From Marinobacter psychrophilus (lineage in GTDB: Bacteria; Pseudomonadota; Gammaproteobacteria; Pseudomonadales; Oleiphilaceae), in NCBI RefSeq assembly GCF_001043175.1, contig NZ_CP011494.1:2170001-2234000 (forward strand): 64,000 nt of DNA, in the 5' to 3' direction. Below the pieces are notes generated by a model. It searched no databases, had not been told where the DNA came from, and saw only the letters and a program-made list of their open reading frames with translations. Of this stretch, positions 15,811 through 24,667 are shown piece by piece. The position numbers and the translations under genes are program-made. The stretch's first letter is position 1. Every line of letters starts with the position of its first letter.

Positions 15811-16440
15811 ATGGCAAAGATCAAAACTCGCGATCGCATTCTCGATACCAGCCTGGCGTTGTTCAACGCCTTGGGTGAGCCGAATGTAACCACGCTGCTG
15901 ATATCCGATGAACTGGACATCAGCCCGGGTAACCTCTACTACCACTTCAACAACAAAAGCAACATTGTCAGTGAACTGTTTGAAAGCTTCGAGCTTCAGA
16001 TGCACGACCTGCTGACAGTGCCTGATGACGTCAGCATAAGCCTGGACCAGCAAAATTTCTTTTTGCACCTGTTGTTCGAAGCGGTAGCCCGCTACCGTTT
16101 TCTGTATCAGGATCTTGTCAATGTGCTGTCGCGCCATCCTCGGCTACAGCCAAAATTTCGCAAAATATTGAAGCTGAAAAACACCGCGTTCCACACCATC
16201 TGCACCAGCTTCAGCGCCCAGGGGTTTATGACCATCGGCACCGAAGAGTTAGCGACTTTATGTGACCAGTTAACGCTAACCACTTGCTACTGGAGCAGTT
16301 TTGATACGCTTTCACATCTCGATGACCGTAATGCGGTGGACCCTGGTCGCGGCGTATACCAGACCATGTGCCTGATGTTGCCTTACCTGGCAGCAGAGGA
16401 AAAAGAGCAGGCATTGCTGATCAGCAGAAGTTATCTATAA
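15811..16440 (+). CDS. TetR family transcriptional regulator, facing a phasin gene
   Basis: A 209-residue one-component repressor. The N-terminal DNA-binding domain is typical of TetR: RDRILDTSLALFNALGEPNVT, then the recognition region SPGNLYYHFNNKSNIVSELF. The C-terminal ligand domain is long and aromatic, with no family I can name. An AGGGAGGTGG sequence lies upstream of the ATG. The gene converges on a phasin gene with only 23 bases between them; PhaD-like TetR regulators control polyhydroxyalkanoate genes in Pseudomonas, so a PHA- or lipid-linked role is plausible but inferred. Confidence 0.87.
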   Translation: MAKIKTRDRILDTSLALFNALGEPNVTTLLISDELDISPGNLYYHFNNKSNIVSELFESFELQMHDLLTVPDDVSISLDQQNFFLHLLFEAVARYRFLYQDLVNVLSRHPRLQPKFRKILKLKNTAFHTICTSFSAQGFMTIGTEELATLCDQLTLTTCYWSSFDTLSHLDDRNAVDPGRGVYQTMCLMLPYLAAEEKEQALLISRSYL

Positions 16441-16463
16441 AACATTGGGCTCTGGTGAGAGTG

Positions 16464-16916
16464 TCACTCTTCCTCATTATAGCCAGGCGTTAATTTCTTA
16501 AAACGATCGAGTTCAGCTTCCAGGCGTTCTACCCGCTTTTGCAAGCTCATGATATCTTCCTGCCGATATATTCCCAGGCGACGCAGAGCGCCGGATACCC
16601 GCTGATCGAACAAATGCTCTAATTTATCCCAGGTGCCAGTGGCGCGCTCGCGTACGCCCTCTACCCGATCTTCCACCGACTTCAGTTGCTTCTCAACCAC
16701 ACCGCGGGTGCGGTTTTCCATCTGCTCGCCTTCCTGGACCAGGCGTTCGAAAAAACGACCGGTATCTTCTTCGGCCTTGTTGAAGGCGCCTAGCCCTGCC
16801 AACCAGATCTGTCGTGCCGAATCCTTTATTTTGCCCGGCAGTTGGGCATCGGAATCCTTTAATTTGTCCGGCAGTTGGGCATCCGCATCCGTATTTTTGT
16901 CGTGCTCATCAGTCAT
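16464..16916 (-). CDS. Phasin family (polyhydroxyalkanoate granule-associated) protein
   Basis: A 150-residue amphipathic protein of the PhaI/PhaF phasin type that coats polyhydroxyalkanoate granules. The recognition segment SARQIWLAGLGAFNKAEEDTGRFFERLVQEGE is represented by IWLAGLGAFNKA. A long helical region follows (RVEGVRERATGTWDKLEHLFDQRVSGALRRLG), then a C-terminal leucine-zipper-like coiled coil (MSLQKRVERLEAELDRF). The acidic N-terminus carries two copies of an 11-residue repeat, DAQLPDKLKDS / DAQLPGKIKDS. No PHA synthase is in this window. Confidence 0.85.
   Translation of the reverse strand: MTDEHDKNTDADAQLPDKLKDSDAQLPGKIKDSARQIWLAGLGAFNKAEEDTGRFFERLVQEGEQMENRTRGVVEKQLKSVEDRVEGVRERATGTWDKLEHLFDQRVSGALRRLGIYRQEDIMSLQKRVERLEAELDRFKKLTPGYNEEE
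16818..16883 (-). repeat. Two-copy 33-bp tandem repeat inside the phasin gene
   Basis: Residues 12-22 and 23-33 of the phasin are encoded by two adjacent 33-bp units with a few substitutions (Asp/Gly and Leu/Ile changes). The unit keeps the reading frame and lies in the charged N-terminal extension, outside the core phasin helix. Confidence 0.85.
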
Positions 16917-17117
16917 CGAAAAACCTCCAGGCAGGCGCCGAAGCGCGAGTTACAGCAATAGACCAATTGTATTACAGGCGGCGCCCGATTGCAGTCTAGT
17001 GTCCCGTCTGGCTAATCCGTAAGCCTACTGCTTGGCGCTGCGGCTTTCTTTTGCATGTTCGCCACGGTATGCGATTATGGCCACCTGTTTTCAAAATCGA
17101 TTCCGGGAGATAAAGCC

Positions 17118-17549
17118 GTGGACCTCAGAAAAATTGATGATCGTATTTCAGTAACACCGCAGATCCAGATAGCCGACCTACCCGCCATCGCCAGCCTGGG
17201 CTTCAAAACGCTGGTCGCCAATCGCCCGGATAACGAGGAACCTGGCCAACCACTTATGGCGGGTATCGAAGAAGCCGCACGTGAACATGGTCTGCAGTGG
17301 GTATATATGCCGGTGGCCTCTGACAACATCAGCGATGATGACGTGGAACGCTTCGGCGCAATGATCCGCACAGCCGACGCTCCCGTACTGGCTTTCTGCC
17401 GTTCCGGAACTCGATGCACTGTTCTGTGGGCGCTCAGCTCGGCTGGTGAGACCCCGGCAAAGGAAATATTCGAAAAGGCCCAAAGCGCTGGTTACAACAT
17501 CAGCGGAATTGCGTCGCGGTTGGCTCAGCAGGCTCAGAAAAAGAGCTAA
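17118..17549 (+). CDS. DUF442 / TIGR01244-type phosphatase-like protein
   Basis: A 143-residue protein with the fold of protein tyrosine phosphatases and sulfurtransferases. The active-site loop is VLAFCRSGTRCTVLWAL (CRSGTR matches the CX5R pattern), and the N-terminus DLRKIDDRISVTPQIQIADLPAIASLGFKTLVANRPD contains the family landmark LVANRPDNEE. In other bacteria this domain is fused to Blh-type metallohydrolases linked to sulfide metabolism; the activity here is unproven. The GTG at 17118 is chosen because GGGAGAT lies eight bases upstream; an earlier in-frame start at 17055 adds a poorly conserved leader. hemH starts 48 bases downstream on the same strand. Confidence 0.83.
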   Translation: MDLRKIDDRISVTPQIQIADLPAIASLGFKTLVANRPDNEEPGQPLMAGIEEAAREHGLQWVYMPVASDNISDDDVERFGAMIRTADAPVLAFCRSGTRCTVLWALSSAGETPAKEIFEKAQSAGYNISGIASRLAQQAQKKS

Positions 17550-17597
17550 TAAGCCGACATCCCCCCACTCGAACAGGCAATCAGTCAGGATTCATTC

Positions 17598-18713
17598 ATG
17601 CAATTCAAAGGCTCCGAAAACTTCCGCCACAGCCAGCCGGAACGCTTGGGCGTGCTGGTTACAAATTTGGGAACACCCGATGCCCCAACCGCCTCGGCGC
17701 TGCGGCGTTATCTAGGGGAATTTCTGTGGGACCCTCGCGTAGTAGAAGTGCCCCGACCTTTATGGTGGTTGATTTTGCACGGCGTCATCCTGCGCATTCG
17801 CCCGTCACGCAGTGCCAAGGCCTACGCCGGTGTGTGGCAGCCAGAAGGCTCGCCGTTAATGATACACACAGCCAACCAGGCGAACGCCATTCGCGAAGAG
17901 CTCAAAGCCCGTTATGGCGACAATGTGGTGGTGGAGTTTGCCATGCGCTATGGCAACCCATCCGTGACCAGCGCACTGGACGACATGCAACGGCAGGGCG
18001 TGCGTAAGATGCTGGTACTGCCGCTGTACCCGCAATACTCCGCGTCTACCTCAGCTTCCACTTTTGACGCCATTGCCCAGGATTTTGCCAAGCGCCGCTG
18101 GCTGCCAGATTTTCGATTTATCTCTCACTACCACGATTTTCCGCCGTACATCGAGGCCATGGCTGAGCTTATCGAAGCCCATTGGGTTGAGCACGGGCGC
18201 AAACAAAAGCTGATGCTGTCTTACCACGGCGTGCCGAAAAAATACTTGACCAAGGGCGACCCTTACCACTGCGAATGCCACAAGACATCGCGCTTGCTGG
18301 CTGAGCGTCTGGGCTTGGCAAAAGACGAATACATGACCACCTTCCAGTCCAGATTTGGCCGTGAAGAATGGTTGAAGCCCTATACCGACGAAACTCTGAA
18401 GTCACTTCCCGACCAAGGTGTCAAATCAGTGGATGTATTCTGCCCTGGGTTTTCTTCAGATTGTCTGGAAACGGTAGAAGAAATCGACGAAGAAAACCGC
18501 GAGTATTTTATGGAATCCGGCGGTGAGGCATTTAATTACATTGCGGCATTGAACGCAACGCAGGGACACATTGATGCGCTGGTCGCCCTGATCGAGCAGA
18601 ATATTGAAGGCTGGCAAATACCGTTGAACAATCCGCAACATCTGGCTGAGCGTCAGGCCCTGGCCGATGCGCAGCAGGCAACGGTGTATCCCCACGAAAC
18701 CGCAAAACTGTAG
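17598..18713 (+). CDS. hemH: Ferrochelatase
   Basis: Inserts ferrous iron into protoporphyrin IX in the last step of heme synthesis. The 371-residue sequence shows LVTNLGTPDAPT, RRYLGEFLWDPRVVE, the QYSASTSAS loop, the catalytic His in LMLSYHGVPKKY, TFQSRFGREEWLKPYTDE and the conserved Glu in CPGFSSDCLETVEEI. Length is normal for a bacterial enzyme and there is no C-terminal iron-sulfur extension with four Cys. AGGA lies upstream of the ATG. It is followed by one of the dispersed palindromes, which may act as its terminator. Confidence 0.96.
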   Translation: MQFKGSENFRHSQPERLGVLVTNLGTPDAPTASALRRYLGEFLWDPRVVEVPRPLWWLILHGVILRIRPSRSAKAYAGVWQPEGSPLMIHTANQANAIREELKARYGDNVVVEFAMRYGNPSVTSALDDMQRQGVRKMLVLPLYPQYSASTSASTFDAIAQDFAKRRWLPDFRFISHYHDFPPYIEAMAELIEAHWVEHGRKQKLMLSYHGVPKKYLTKGDPYHCECHKTSRLLAERLGLAKDEYMTTFQSRFGREEWLKPYTDETLKSLPDQGVKSVDVFCPGFSSDCLETVEEIDEENREYFMESGGEAFNYIAALNATQGHIDALVALIEQNIEGWQIPLNNPQHLAERQALADAQQATVYPHETAKL

Positions 18714-18741
18714 CAGTTTGCGCAGGGCTTCCGCTGTACCC

Positions 18742-18782
18742 GGGGACAGATTTCAAATCTGTCCCCTTATTAATCTGTCCCC
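18742..18782. repeat. Dispersed palindrome, copy 1 (GGGGACAGATTT type) plus a half copy
   Basis: A perfect inverted repeat with 12-bp arms, GGGGACAGATTT and AAATCTGTCCCC, around a single C (18742-18766). It is followed at 18771-18782 by an extra right half, TAATCTGTCCCC. It lies between hemH and the lipase-like gene. The same core occurs at four other intergenic places in the window. Confidence 0.9.
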
Positions 18783-18832
18783 GTCATTTTACCTGTGTCA
18801 GAATCTTGAGCCTATGCTAAGAGGCCAACACC

Positions 18833-20035
18833 ATGGTATCCGTCAAATCGCTACACGGCTCAGCCCAACTGCTTCTGGATGTGGCTGGTGGCGTTACCCG
18901 CATAGCCGAACGGACACATCGAACCATTGTCCGGGAGATAAACCCGTTAAACCGGCTGCGTGACATTGCAGGAGTGCCCTCTAAGGAACGGGAAGGCCAA
19001 ACATATCGGTTTATTCAGTCAACCATGTCTTCATTGCAACAAGGCTTGCATCGATCCCTTGACGGGTTCTCGGCGGATGACGAACCCACACACTCGGTAC
19101 ACAGCGAGAAAGTCGCAGCTGCGTTGAACGGTGTCTGTGGTGATCACCTCGAAGCCAGTAACAATCCCCTCGCGATTACCATGCACTTCAGAAATAGCCA
19201 GGGCGCAAAACTAAGACCTGACTCAAGCAGCATGGGCGCCACGTTTCCCAACGCTGGCCCGCGTATTGTGGTACTGGTTCACGGCTTATGCTTGTCACAC
19301 GAGTACTGGAAAGGCCACAACGAAGCAGACTTGGGTATCGAGCTGCAGCGAGCCCATGGCTTTACACCGCTTTATCTCAACTACAACACGGGCCGGCATA
19401 TTTCTAGTAACGGCAGGGAGTTAAGCGAACAACTTCAGATATTAGTTGATACTTGGCCGGTCAACGTCGAAGAGCTGCTTCTGATTGGCCACAGCATGGG
19501 CGGGCTAGTTATCCGCAGCGCCTGCTGGTATGGCAGCGAGCCGAAATTACCCTGGACCCAATTGGTCAAAAAAGCGCTTTACCTGGGATCACCCCATCAC
19601 GGCGCCGCACTGGCCAAAGCCGGACATTTACTCACCTTCGTCATGCACAAGTTCCGCTACGCCAGCCCCTTTGCGCTTGCGCAACACACCAGCGCCGGTA
19701 TCAAAGACCTTCGATATGGCAATTTGCTTGACGATGACTGGGAAGGTATCGATCAGGATGAGTTTCACCTCGACATACGCAAACCGGTCCCGCTGCTAGC
19801 AGGCACCAGGCACTACTTCCTGGCCGCCACCATTGGCGATCACCCAACAGACTTTTCCAGCACCCTGGTGGGAGACCTTCTGGTGCGGCTGGATAGCGCA
19901 AAAGGGCATCATTCTGATGCTTTGAAAAAATTGCGAATCCGCCCGGAGGACTGCCGGGTATTCGAAAAACTGAATCATCTGGCGCTGCTCGACAACAAAG
20001 TCGTGCATGACCAAATAGTGGAGTGGCTGGTTTAA
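18833..20035 (+). CDS. Alpha/beta-hydrolase, lipase/PGAP1-like
   Basis: A 400-residue serine hydrolase. The central fold shows the oxyanion segment VVLVHGLCLSHEYW, a nucleophile elbow LLLIGHSMGGLVIRSA (GHSMG) near residue 220 and LGSPHHGAAL, as in lipases and PGAP1-like esterases. A candidate catalytic His lies near the end (EKLNHLALLDNKVVHDQIVEWLV, in NHLALL). The first 130 residues are a helical extension with no recognised domain and no signal peptide, so a cytoplasmic or membrane-peripheral location is likely. The substrate is unknown. It is bracketed by two of the dispersed palindromes (18742 and 20061). Confidence 0.83.
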   Translation: MVSVKSLHGSAQLLLDVAGGVTRIAERTHRTIVREINPLNRLRDIAGVPSKEREGQTYRFIQSTMSSLQQGLHRSLDGFSADDEPTHSVHSEKVAAALNGVCGDHLEASNNPLAITMHFRNSQGAKLRPDSSSMGATFPNAGPRIVVLVHGLCLSHEYWKGHNEADLGIELQRAHGFTPLYLNYNTGRHISSNGRELSEQLQILVDTWPVNVEELLLIGHSMGGLVIRSACWYGSEPKLPWTQLVKKALYLGSPHHGAALAKAGHLLTFVMHKFRYASPFALAQHTSAGIKDLRYGNLLDDDWEGIDQDEFHLDIRKPVPLLAGTRHYFLAATIGDHPTDFSSTLVGDLLVRLDSAKGHHSDALKKLRIRPEDCRVFEKLNHLALLDNKVVHDQIVEWLV

Positions 20036-20060
20036 TTAAACAGCGACGAACTGGCCTCAC

Positions 20061-20096
20061 TTGTAGACAGATTTTAAATCTGTCTACAATTTTTTA
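20061..20096. terminator. Dispersed palindrome, copy 2, acting as a likely terminator
   Basis: Inverted repeat with perfect 14-bp arms, TTGTAGACAGATTT and AAATCTGTCTACAA, around one T (20061-20089), followed by a run of six T. It lies between the convergent hydrolase and IclR genes. The outer arm (TTGTA/TACAA) differs from copy 1 (GGGG/CCCC) yet stays complementary. Confidence 0.85.
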
Positions 20097-20113
20097 AAGC
20101 TCATTATGCCTGT

Positions 20114-20872
20114 TTATACGCCACCTAATCTGCGCATAATCTTTTTGGCAGTCAATTTTAGCTGACTTAACAGGATCTCCTGGTCACCCGGAGAGCTCAT
20201 CACCGGATCTGGCCCACTGATGTTTATAGCCGCAATCACCTGGCCAGTAAAATTGCGCAGGGGCACAGCCAGCGCCGTGGAGTAATCCGAATAGTGCATA
20301 TTCCAGCCCTGGCTGTGCTCTTTTTCGCACAATGTGAGTAGCTCCGGCATGGTTTTCGGTGCAGGTTTGGGGTAACCATCCAAACGCTGGCCCTGAAACA
20401 AGCTTTGTAAGTCCGCCGGCGACATGCCCATCAGCAAAGCCCGCCCCATCGCCGTAGTATGCAACGGAAATCGTGTACCTACCGGCACATTTACAGATAC
20501 CCGCTGCAAGGCAAGCGCACGAAATACGTAAAGCACCTCTACGCCATCGCGAATACCGATGTGGCTGGACAAACTGGTATTGTCACGCAATTCTGTAATC
20601 AGCGGTGCTGCGACCTCAACAATTTCTCGGCTGCCCAAATAACTGAAACCGCGGGAAACAACCTGTGAGCCCAGGGTATAGGTGTTGGTTCCGATTTTGT
20701 TCAAATACCCCATCGCCGTCAGTGTTTGCACGATCCGGTACAACGAACTACTGGATACTTCCAGACGTTGAGCCATTTCAACCTGGCTCAGCGTGCGACA
20801 TTGACTGTCAAACATTTCAAGAATCTTAAGCCCTTTCTGCAGAGCCGGCACCGTATAGTCCTTGGCACTCAC
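20114..20872 (-). CDS. IclR family transcriptional regulator
   Basis: A 252-residue regulator with an N-terminal winged helix (ALQKGLKILEMFDSQCRTLSQVEMAQRLEVSSSSLYRIVQTL; landmark SSSSLYRIVQTL) and a C-terminal IclR effector domain (HTTAMGRALLMGMS, SQGWNMHYSDYSTALAVPLRNF, AINISGP). IclR proteins usually control an adjacent catabolic or uptake operon. Start is GTG, with AAAGGAG eight bases upstream embedded in the last codons of the TRAP permease gene, so it is the final gene of the TAXI-TRAP operon and probably regulates it. The effector is unknown. Confidence 0.92.
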   Translation of the reverse strand: MSAKDYTVPALQKGLKILEMFDSQCRTLSQVEMAQRLEVSSSSLYRIVQTLTAMGYLNKIGTNTYTLGSQVVSRGFSYLGSREIVEVAAPLITELRDNTSLSSHIGIRDGVEVLYVFRALALQRVSVNVPVGTRFPLHTTAMGRALLMGMSPADLQSLFQGQRLDGYPKPAPKTMPELLTLCEKEHSQGWNMHYSDYSTALAVPLRNFTGQVIAAINISGPDPVMSSPGDQEILLSQLKLTAKKIMRRLGGV

Positions 20873-20875
20873 TGT

Positions 20876-23134
20876 TCATACTCCTTTAACTTCGATCGCC
20901 GTTGGCTGCTGGTAGTGTCCGATACGATAGTTGCGCCCCAAAATTAATACAACCAAAGCGCCTGAAATAGCCAGGAACCACGGGTTATGTGCGACCAGTG
21001 AAAGACCAGCCAGGCTCAACACTGTTTTTTCCAAGCGCGACAAAGGCGCACTGAAGAAGCCAATGTAAGCCGCCGACAACGCGACAATACACGTGATGCC
21101 GCTGATCATCGCCAAGATGAACTCGGTCCACGTGAAGTCAAGGAACAAGAGACTTGGGGCGTAAATGAACATAAACGGCACGAGCACCTTACCCATCGAC
21201 AAGCGGAACGCCGTAACACCGGTGGCCATCGGTTCTGAACCAGATATACCGGCTCCCGCATAGGCGGCAAGCGCCACAGGTGGCGTCACATCCGCTAGCA
21301 CCCCGTAGTAGAAGATGAAGAAATGTGAAGCCAGCAACGCGATGCCAAAGTCATCCAGTGCAGGCGCTACTATAGCCGCTAAAATGATGTACGTTGGCGT
21401 GGTGGGAATACCGGCACCCATCAAAATACAAGCCAGCGCCACCAGAATCAGCGCAATGAACAACGTCAGGCTGTCAGTGGTGATCAAGTCAAACGGGATG
21501 AACGCGCTCAATGTAGTGCCAAATTCGACCGCCAGCCCAACAATCGCGCCGGAGAACTTAAAGCCCAGCCCGGTTAACGTTGTCACACCCAGCAAGAAGC
21601 CTACACAGGCACAAGCTGCGGTGATGGCGATAGACTGCTTAGAGCCTTCTTCCAACGCAGCAACCAAGCGCTTCGGTGTCAGCACACTTTTATGATCCAG
21701 CCTGAGAAACCCCAGCGGGCGCAGAATCAGCGGAATGTAAGAACAGGTTATGGTTAATATAATGCCCCAGAACGCCGCCAGAAAGGGCGTGAACTGCATC
21801 ATCAGCAACGTCACCATAACCACCAGCGGAATAACCTGGTGCCAATGCCTCGCCAGTACATTGCCCAGCTGCGGAATCTGATCCGCTGGCATGCCCTTCA
21901 AATTCAAACGGCGCGCTTCAAAGTGCACCATGCACAAAGTTGCCAGGTAGTGAAAAGCCGCGGGGATAATAGCGATCAGGATCAGTTCGTTGTACGGCAC
22001 GCCCAGCATTTCGGACATCACAAACGCTGAGGCGCCCATAATGGGCGGCGTTACCTGCCCACCGCAAGACGATGCGGCTTCGGTGGCAGCAGCGAAACGC
22101 GCGCTAAAGCCGTACTTTTTCATCATTGGAATAGTGAATGCACCGGTCGTGACGGTGTTTGCAACGGGAGAGCCGGAAATCATGCCAAAAAAGCCTGAAG
22201 ACACCACCGATACTTTTGCCGGGCCACCGGCGTAACGGCCTGCAACTACCGTGGCCAGTTCGATAAACAGCTGCCCCAAACCAGACGCTTGCGCCAAAAC
22301 GCCGAACAAGACGAAGTGAAATACGTAGGTGGCGACAACACCAATAGCGATACCGTAAATACCCTCGGTGCCCAGATAAAGGTGCTCAACCAGGCGGATA
22401 ATGTCGTAGCCGCGATGCGCCATCATCCCCGGCATTTGGGTACCGAACATGGCATACAGTAGAGCCAGCACGCCGATAATCGAAAGCGACTCCCCCATGG
22501 TGCGGCGCGCGCCTTCAATCACTAGCATGATGGCGATACCACCCATCAGGTAATCGAACGATTTCGGGAAGCCAATATTAACAATGAAGATGTCTTTAAA
22601 GAAAATAACCAGATAGGCCGAGAAACCCGCGCCGGCCAGCATCAGTGGCCAATCAATCCAGCTGGGCTTGTTACGCCCCTCCAAGGCTGCAATCGGCAGC
22701 GCTGAAATGGACATCAACAGAGCAAAGCCGTAAATACCCCAGCCCCACCAGGCTGGGATCATCCCGTCGAGGGCTGAAACAAGCTGGTAAGCGATTAATA
22801 GGTAAAAAGCACCGTAAACCAAGCTCAGAACCGCATTCACCCGCAAATGCTTCGGCGGCCGGCGCGGAAACACGATAAACAAAAGACCCATAATAAAGGC
22901 CATATGCACCGTGCGGTGGGAAATCTCATTCAGCAGGCCAAAACCTGCGGTGTAAATATGAAACACGCTCAAAACGACACAGGTAATGGTTACCAGCCAT
23001 TTCAGCACGCCTTTTAGATCGCGAAAGTTGGATTCGTTATCAAACTTCTTGATTAGGCCATCAAGTTCAGCCTGATGCATCTCAGGCGTGGCTGAATCGG
23101 AGCGATCGGCACCGACTGCGTTGGATTGGGTCAT
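20876..23134 (-). CDS. TRAP transporter fused permease (TAXI type, small and large subunits)
   Basis: A 752-residue polytopic membrane protein in which the DctQ-like and DctM-like subunits of a tripartite ATP-independent periplasmic transporter are fused, as usual for TAXI systems. After a charged cytoplasmic N-terminus there are many hydrophobic helices. Landmarks of the large subunit are SGSPVANTVTTGAFTIPMM, AAATEAASSCGGQVTPPIMGASAF, GAGIPTTPTYIILAAIVAPAL and DVTPPVALAAYAGAGISGS. It uses an ion gradient to import the ligand delivered by the receptor encoded two genes upstream. It lies 16 bases after DUF1850 and 3 bases before iclR. Confidence 0.95.
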   Translation of the reverse strand: MTQSNAVGADRSDSATPEMHQAELDGLIKKFDNESNFRDLKGVLKWLVTITCVVLSVFHIYTAGFGLLNEISHRTVHMAFIMGLLFIVFPRRPPKHLRVNAVLSLVYGAFYLLIAYQLVSALDGMIPAWWGWGIYGFALLMSISALPIAALEGRNKPSWIDWPLMLAGAGFSAYLVIFFKDIFIVNIGFPKSFDYLMGGIAIMLVIEGARRTMGESLSIIGVLALLYAMFGTQMPGMMAHRGYDIIRLVEHLYLGTEGIYGIAIGVVATYVFHFVLFGVLAQASGLGQLFIELATVVAGRYAGGPAKVSVVSSGFFGMISGSPVANTVTTGAFTIPMMKKYGFSARFAAATEAASSCGGQVTPPIMGASAFVMSEMLGVPYNELILIAIIPAAFHYLATLCMVHFEARRLNLKGMPADQIPQLGNVLARHWHQVIPLVVMVTLLMMQFTPFLAAFWGIILTITCSYIPLILRPLGFLRLDHKSVLTPKRLVAALEEGSKQSIAITAACACVGFLLGVTTLTGLGFKFSGAIVGLAVEFGTTLSAFIPFDLITTDSLTLFIALILVALACILMGAGIPTTPTYIILAAIVAPALDDFGIALLASHFFIFYYGVLADVTPPVALAAYAGAGISGSEPMATGVTAFRLSMGKVLVPFMFIYAPSLLFLDFTWTEFILAMISGITCIVALSAAYIGFFSAPLSRLEKTVLSLAGLSLVAHNPWFLAISGALVVLILGRNYRIGHYQQPTAIEVKGV

Positions 23135-23150
23135 GCGCGTTTACTCAGCG

Positions 23151-23675
23151 TTATTTTGGACAGCTGGAAACCGGCTTTAGCAACAAACCGTTGTCTGGCC
23201 AGCGATTCAGGTTGGTCGTCTCAGACCTTGTATGTAATCGATTTTCGAAGCGCACATCGGTACGAACAATGAGTTGTTCAATCGGGCGGGACATTGTCAG
23301 CACAAATTGCCCGTTCTCGATCCTGAAATCCGTGGCATCTGGCTCATTCACTAACGAAGGCAGCCCTTGACCGTGTGCGAAAAACGTTTCAGAGGTTTGC
23401 ACAATCTGAAAACCCATAGGCGACTGTACAACTGTGTAATAGTCGGTAACGGGTGTTAGCGATACCGAGTGAATAAAAGACAACTCGAATGTTGATTGCT
23501 CCAATACAACGCAATCAAGTGGTTTGCCTTCACGGTACACAGAAATACTGAGACCGATCGTGTTCGGGGCTCCAGCCGATGCTGCGACAGCATCGGCTGT
23601 AGCCGCCAGAATGCACAGCATTCCGGCGGCCAGCCGCAAACATTGTTTTGACTTAATCGATAATGCCTTTTTCAC
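23151..23675 (-). CDS. DUF1850 protein, TAXI-TRAP accessory
   Basis: A 174-residue exported protein with a basic N-terminus and hydrophobic core (LRLAAGMLCILAATADAVAAS) and a DUF1850 body marked by FIHSVSLTPVTDYYTV and FFAHGQGLPSL. DUF1850 genes are found beside TAXI-type TRAP transporters; their role is unknown. The apparent GTG start lies within the last codons of the receptor gene (23-base overlap); a later Met (MLCILAATA) is a possible alternative. It lies between receptor and permease, in the same operon. Confidence 0.85.
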   Translation of the reverse strand: MKKALSIKSKQCLRLAAGMLCILAATADAVAASAGAPNTIGLSISVYREGKPLDCVVLEQSTFELSFIHSVSLTPVTDYYTVVQSPMGFQIVQTSETFFAHGQGLPSLVNEPDATDFRIENGQFVLTMSRPIEQLIVRTDVRFENRLHTRSETTNLNRWPDNGLLLKPVSSCPK

Positions 23676-24624
23676 GATAGTAACGCTCGGCGCCAGGGTG
23701 TAACGGAATGGATACCGATTCCAGAGCTCTTTCCAAGGTGATTTCTTTACCTTTTACGTGAACCTTGCCCAGCGTCTCGGTGTTCTCATAAAGCGCCTTG
23801 GTTACGGCGTACGCAATTTCATCTGACAGACCAGAGTGAGTAGCCCAGATTGCGCGAACCGCAATGGTTTCAACGTCTTTGTCGATACCTTTATAGGTGC
23901 CAGCCGGCAAGATGGTTGATGCGTAGTAAGGTTGTGTTTTCTGCAGCTCTTTGATTGCTGCACCGGACAGCGGAATTACATTCACAGTATGACTGTTTGT
24001 CAGCTCAACAAGAGACGACGTCGGCGAACCGGCGGTAATCAGCGACGCATCCAGATTGCCGTCCTTGATTTTTTCAGCCGACTGGGAAAATGATGAATAA
24101 TCTTCGGTTACGCTGTCACGTGACATGCCATGGGCTGCCAAGAGGTCGCCCAGCAGTTGCCACTGGCCTGACCCGGGTGAACCAGAGCTGATGCTTTTGC
24201 CTTCTAAATCGTTAAAACTGGTAATGCCCTCTTGGGCGATCAGCTGAACAGTTTCTGGGTAAAGCGCTCCGAGCGCGCGCAAGTTTTTCATGGCTTTGCC
24301 TTCAAACTGGTTGCGGCCGTTATAAGCGGCGTCCAGGATATCAGCGGCCACAAAGGCGGACTCGATGCTTTCGCGGCCCAGCAGGCTGGCGTTAGCCACG
24401 GAAGCGTTTCCAGTTTCCGCCGTTGCAGACAGCTTCTTGCCTTCAATATCGGCGTTGTTCGAAATTACTTGGGCCAACATGCCGCCTAATGGATAATAAG
24501 TACCGCCTGTACCGCCCGTGGCGATGCCGAAAAAGACTCTTTCCTGCGCTTGCACTGCGCCAGCTACAAGGCCCGCACTCAGCGCTGCCGTTAGCAGTAC
24601 CGTTTTAAGCTTCATCATTTTCAT
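23653..24624 (-). CDS. TAXI family TRAP transporter solute-binding receptor
   Basis: A 323-residue periplasmic receptor with a Sec signal peptide (MKMMKLKTVLLTAALSAG, cleavage after VQA). The mature start FFGIATGGTGGTYYPLGGMLAQVI contains the TGGTGGTYYPLG signature of the TAXI family, and GKSISSGSPGSGQW is another family landmark. TAXI receptors known so far bind glutamate, glutamine or related acids, so such a ligand is possible here. A strong GAGGAAAT site precedes the ATG. First gene of the receptor-DUF1850-permease-iclR set, 43 bases downstream of the formimidoylglutamase-like gene. Confidence 0.94.
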   Translation of the reverse strand: MKMMKLKTVLLTAALSAGLVAGAVQAQERVFFGIATGGTGGTYYPLGGMLAQVISNNADIEGKKLSATAETGNASVANASLLGRESIESAFVAADILDAAYNGRNQFEGKAMKNLRALGALYPETVQLIAQEGITSFNDLEGKSISSGSPGSGQWQLLGDLLAAHGMSRDSVTEDYSSFSQSAEKIKDGNLDASLITAGSPTSSLVELTNSHTVNVIPLSGAAIKELQKTQPYYASTILPAGTYKGIDKDVETIAVRAIWATHSGLSDEIAYAVTKALYENTETLGKVHVKGKEITLERALESVSIPLHPGAERYYREKGIID

Positions 24625-24667
24625 TTTTTATTTCCTCTTATTTTGATTGCACTTCTTTGAGTCACCC

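Noticed and set aside
15166..16137. 323-codon minus-strand frame over xthA and the TetR gene
   Set aside because: It spans two clear plus-strand genes and the gap between them; composition looks like a shadow of their codon bias.
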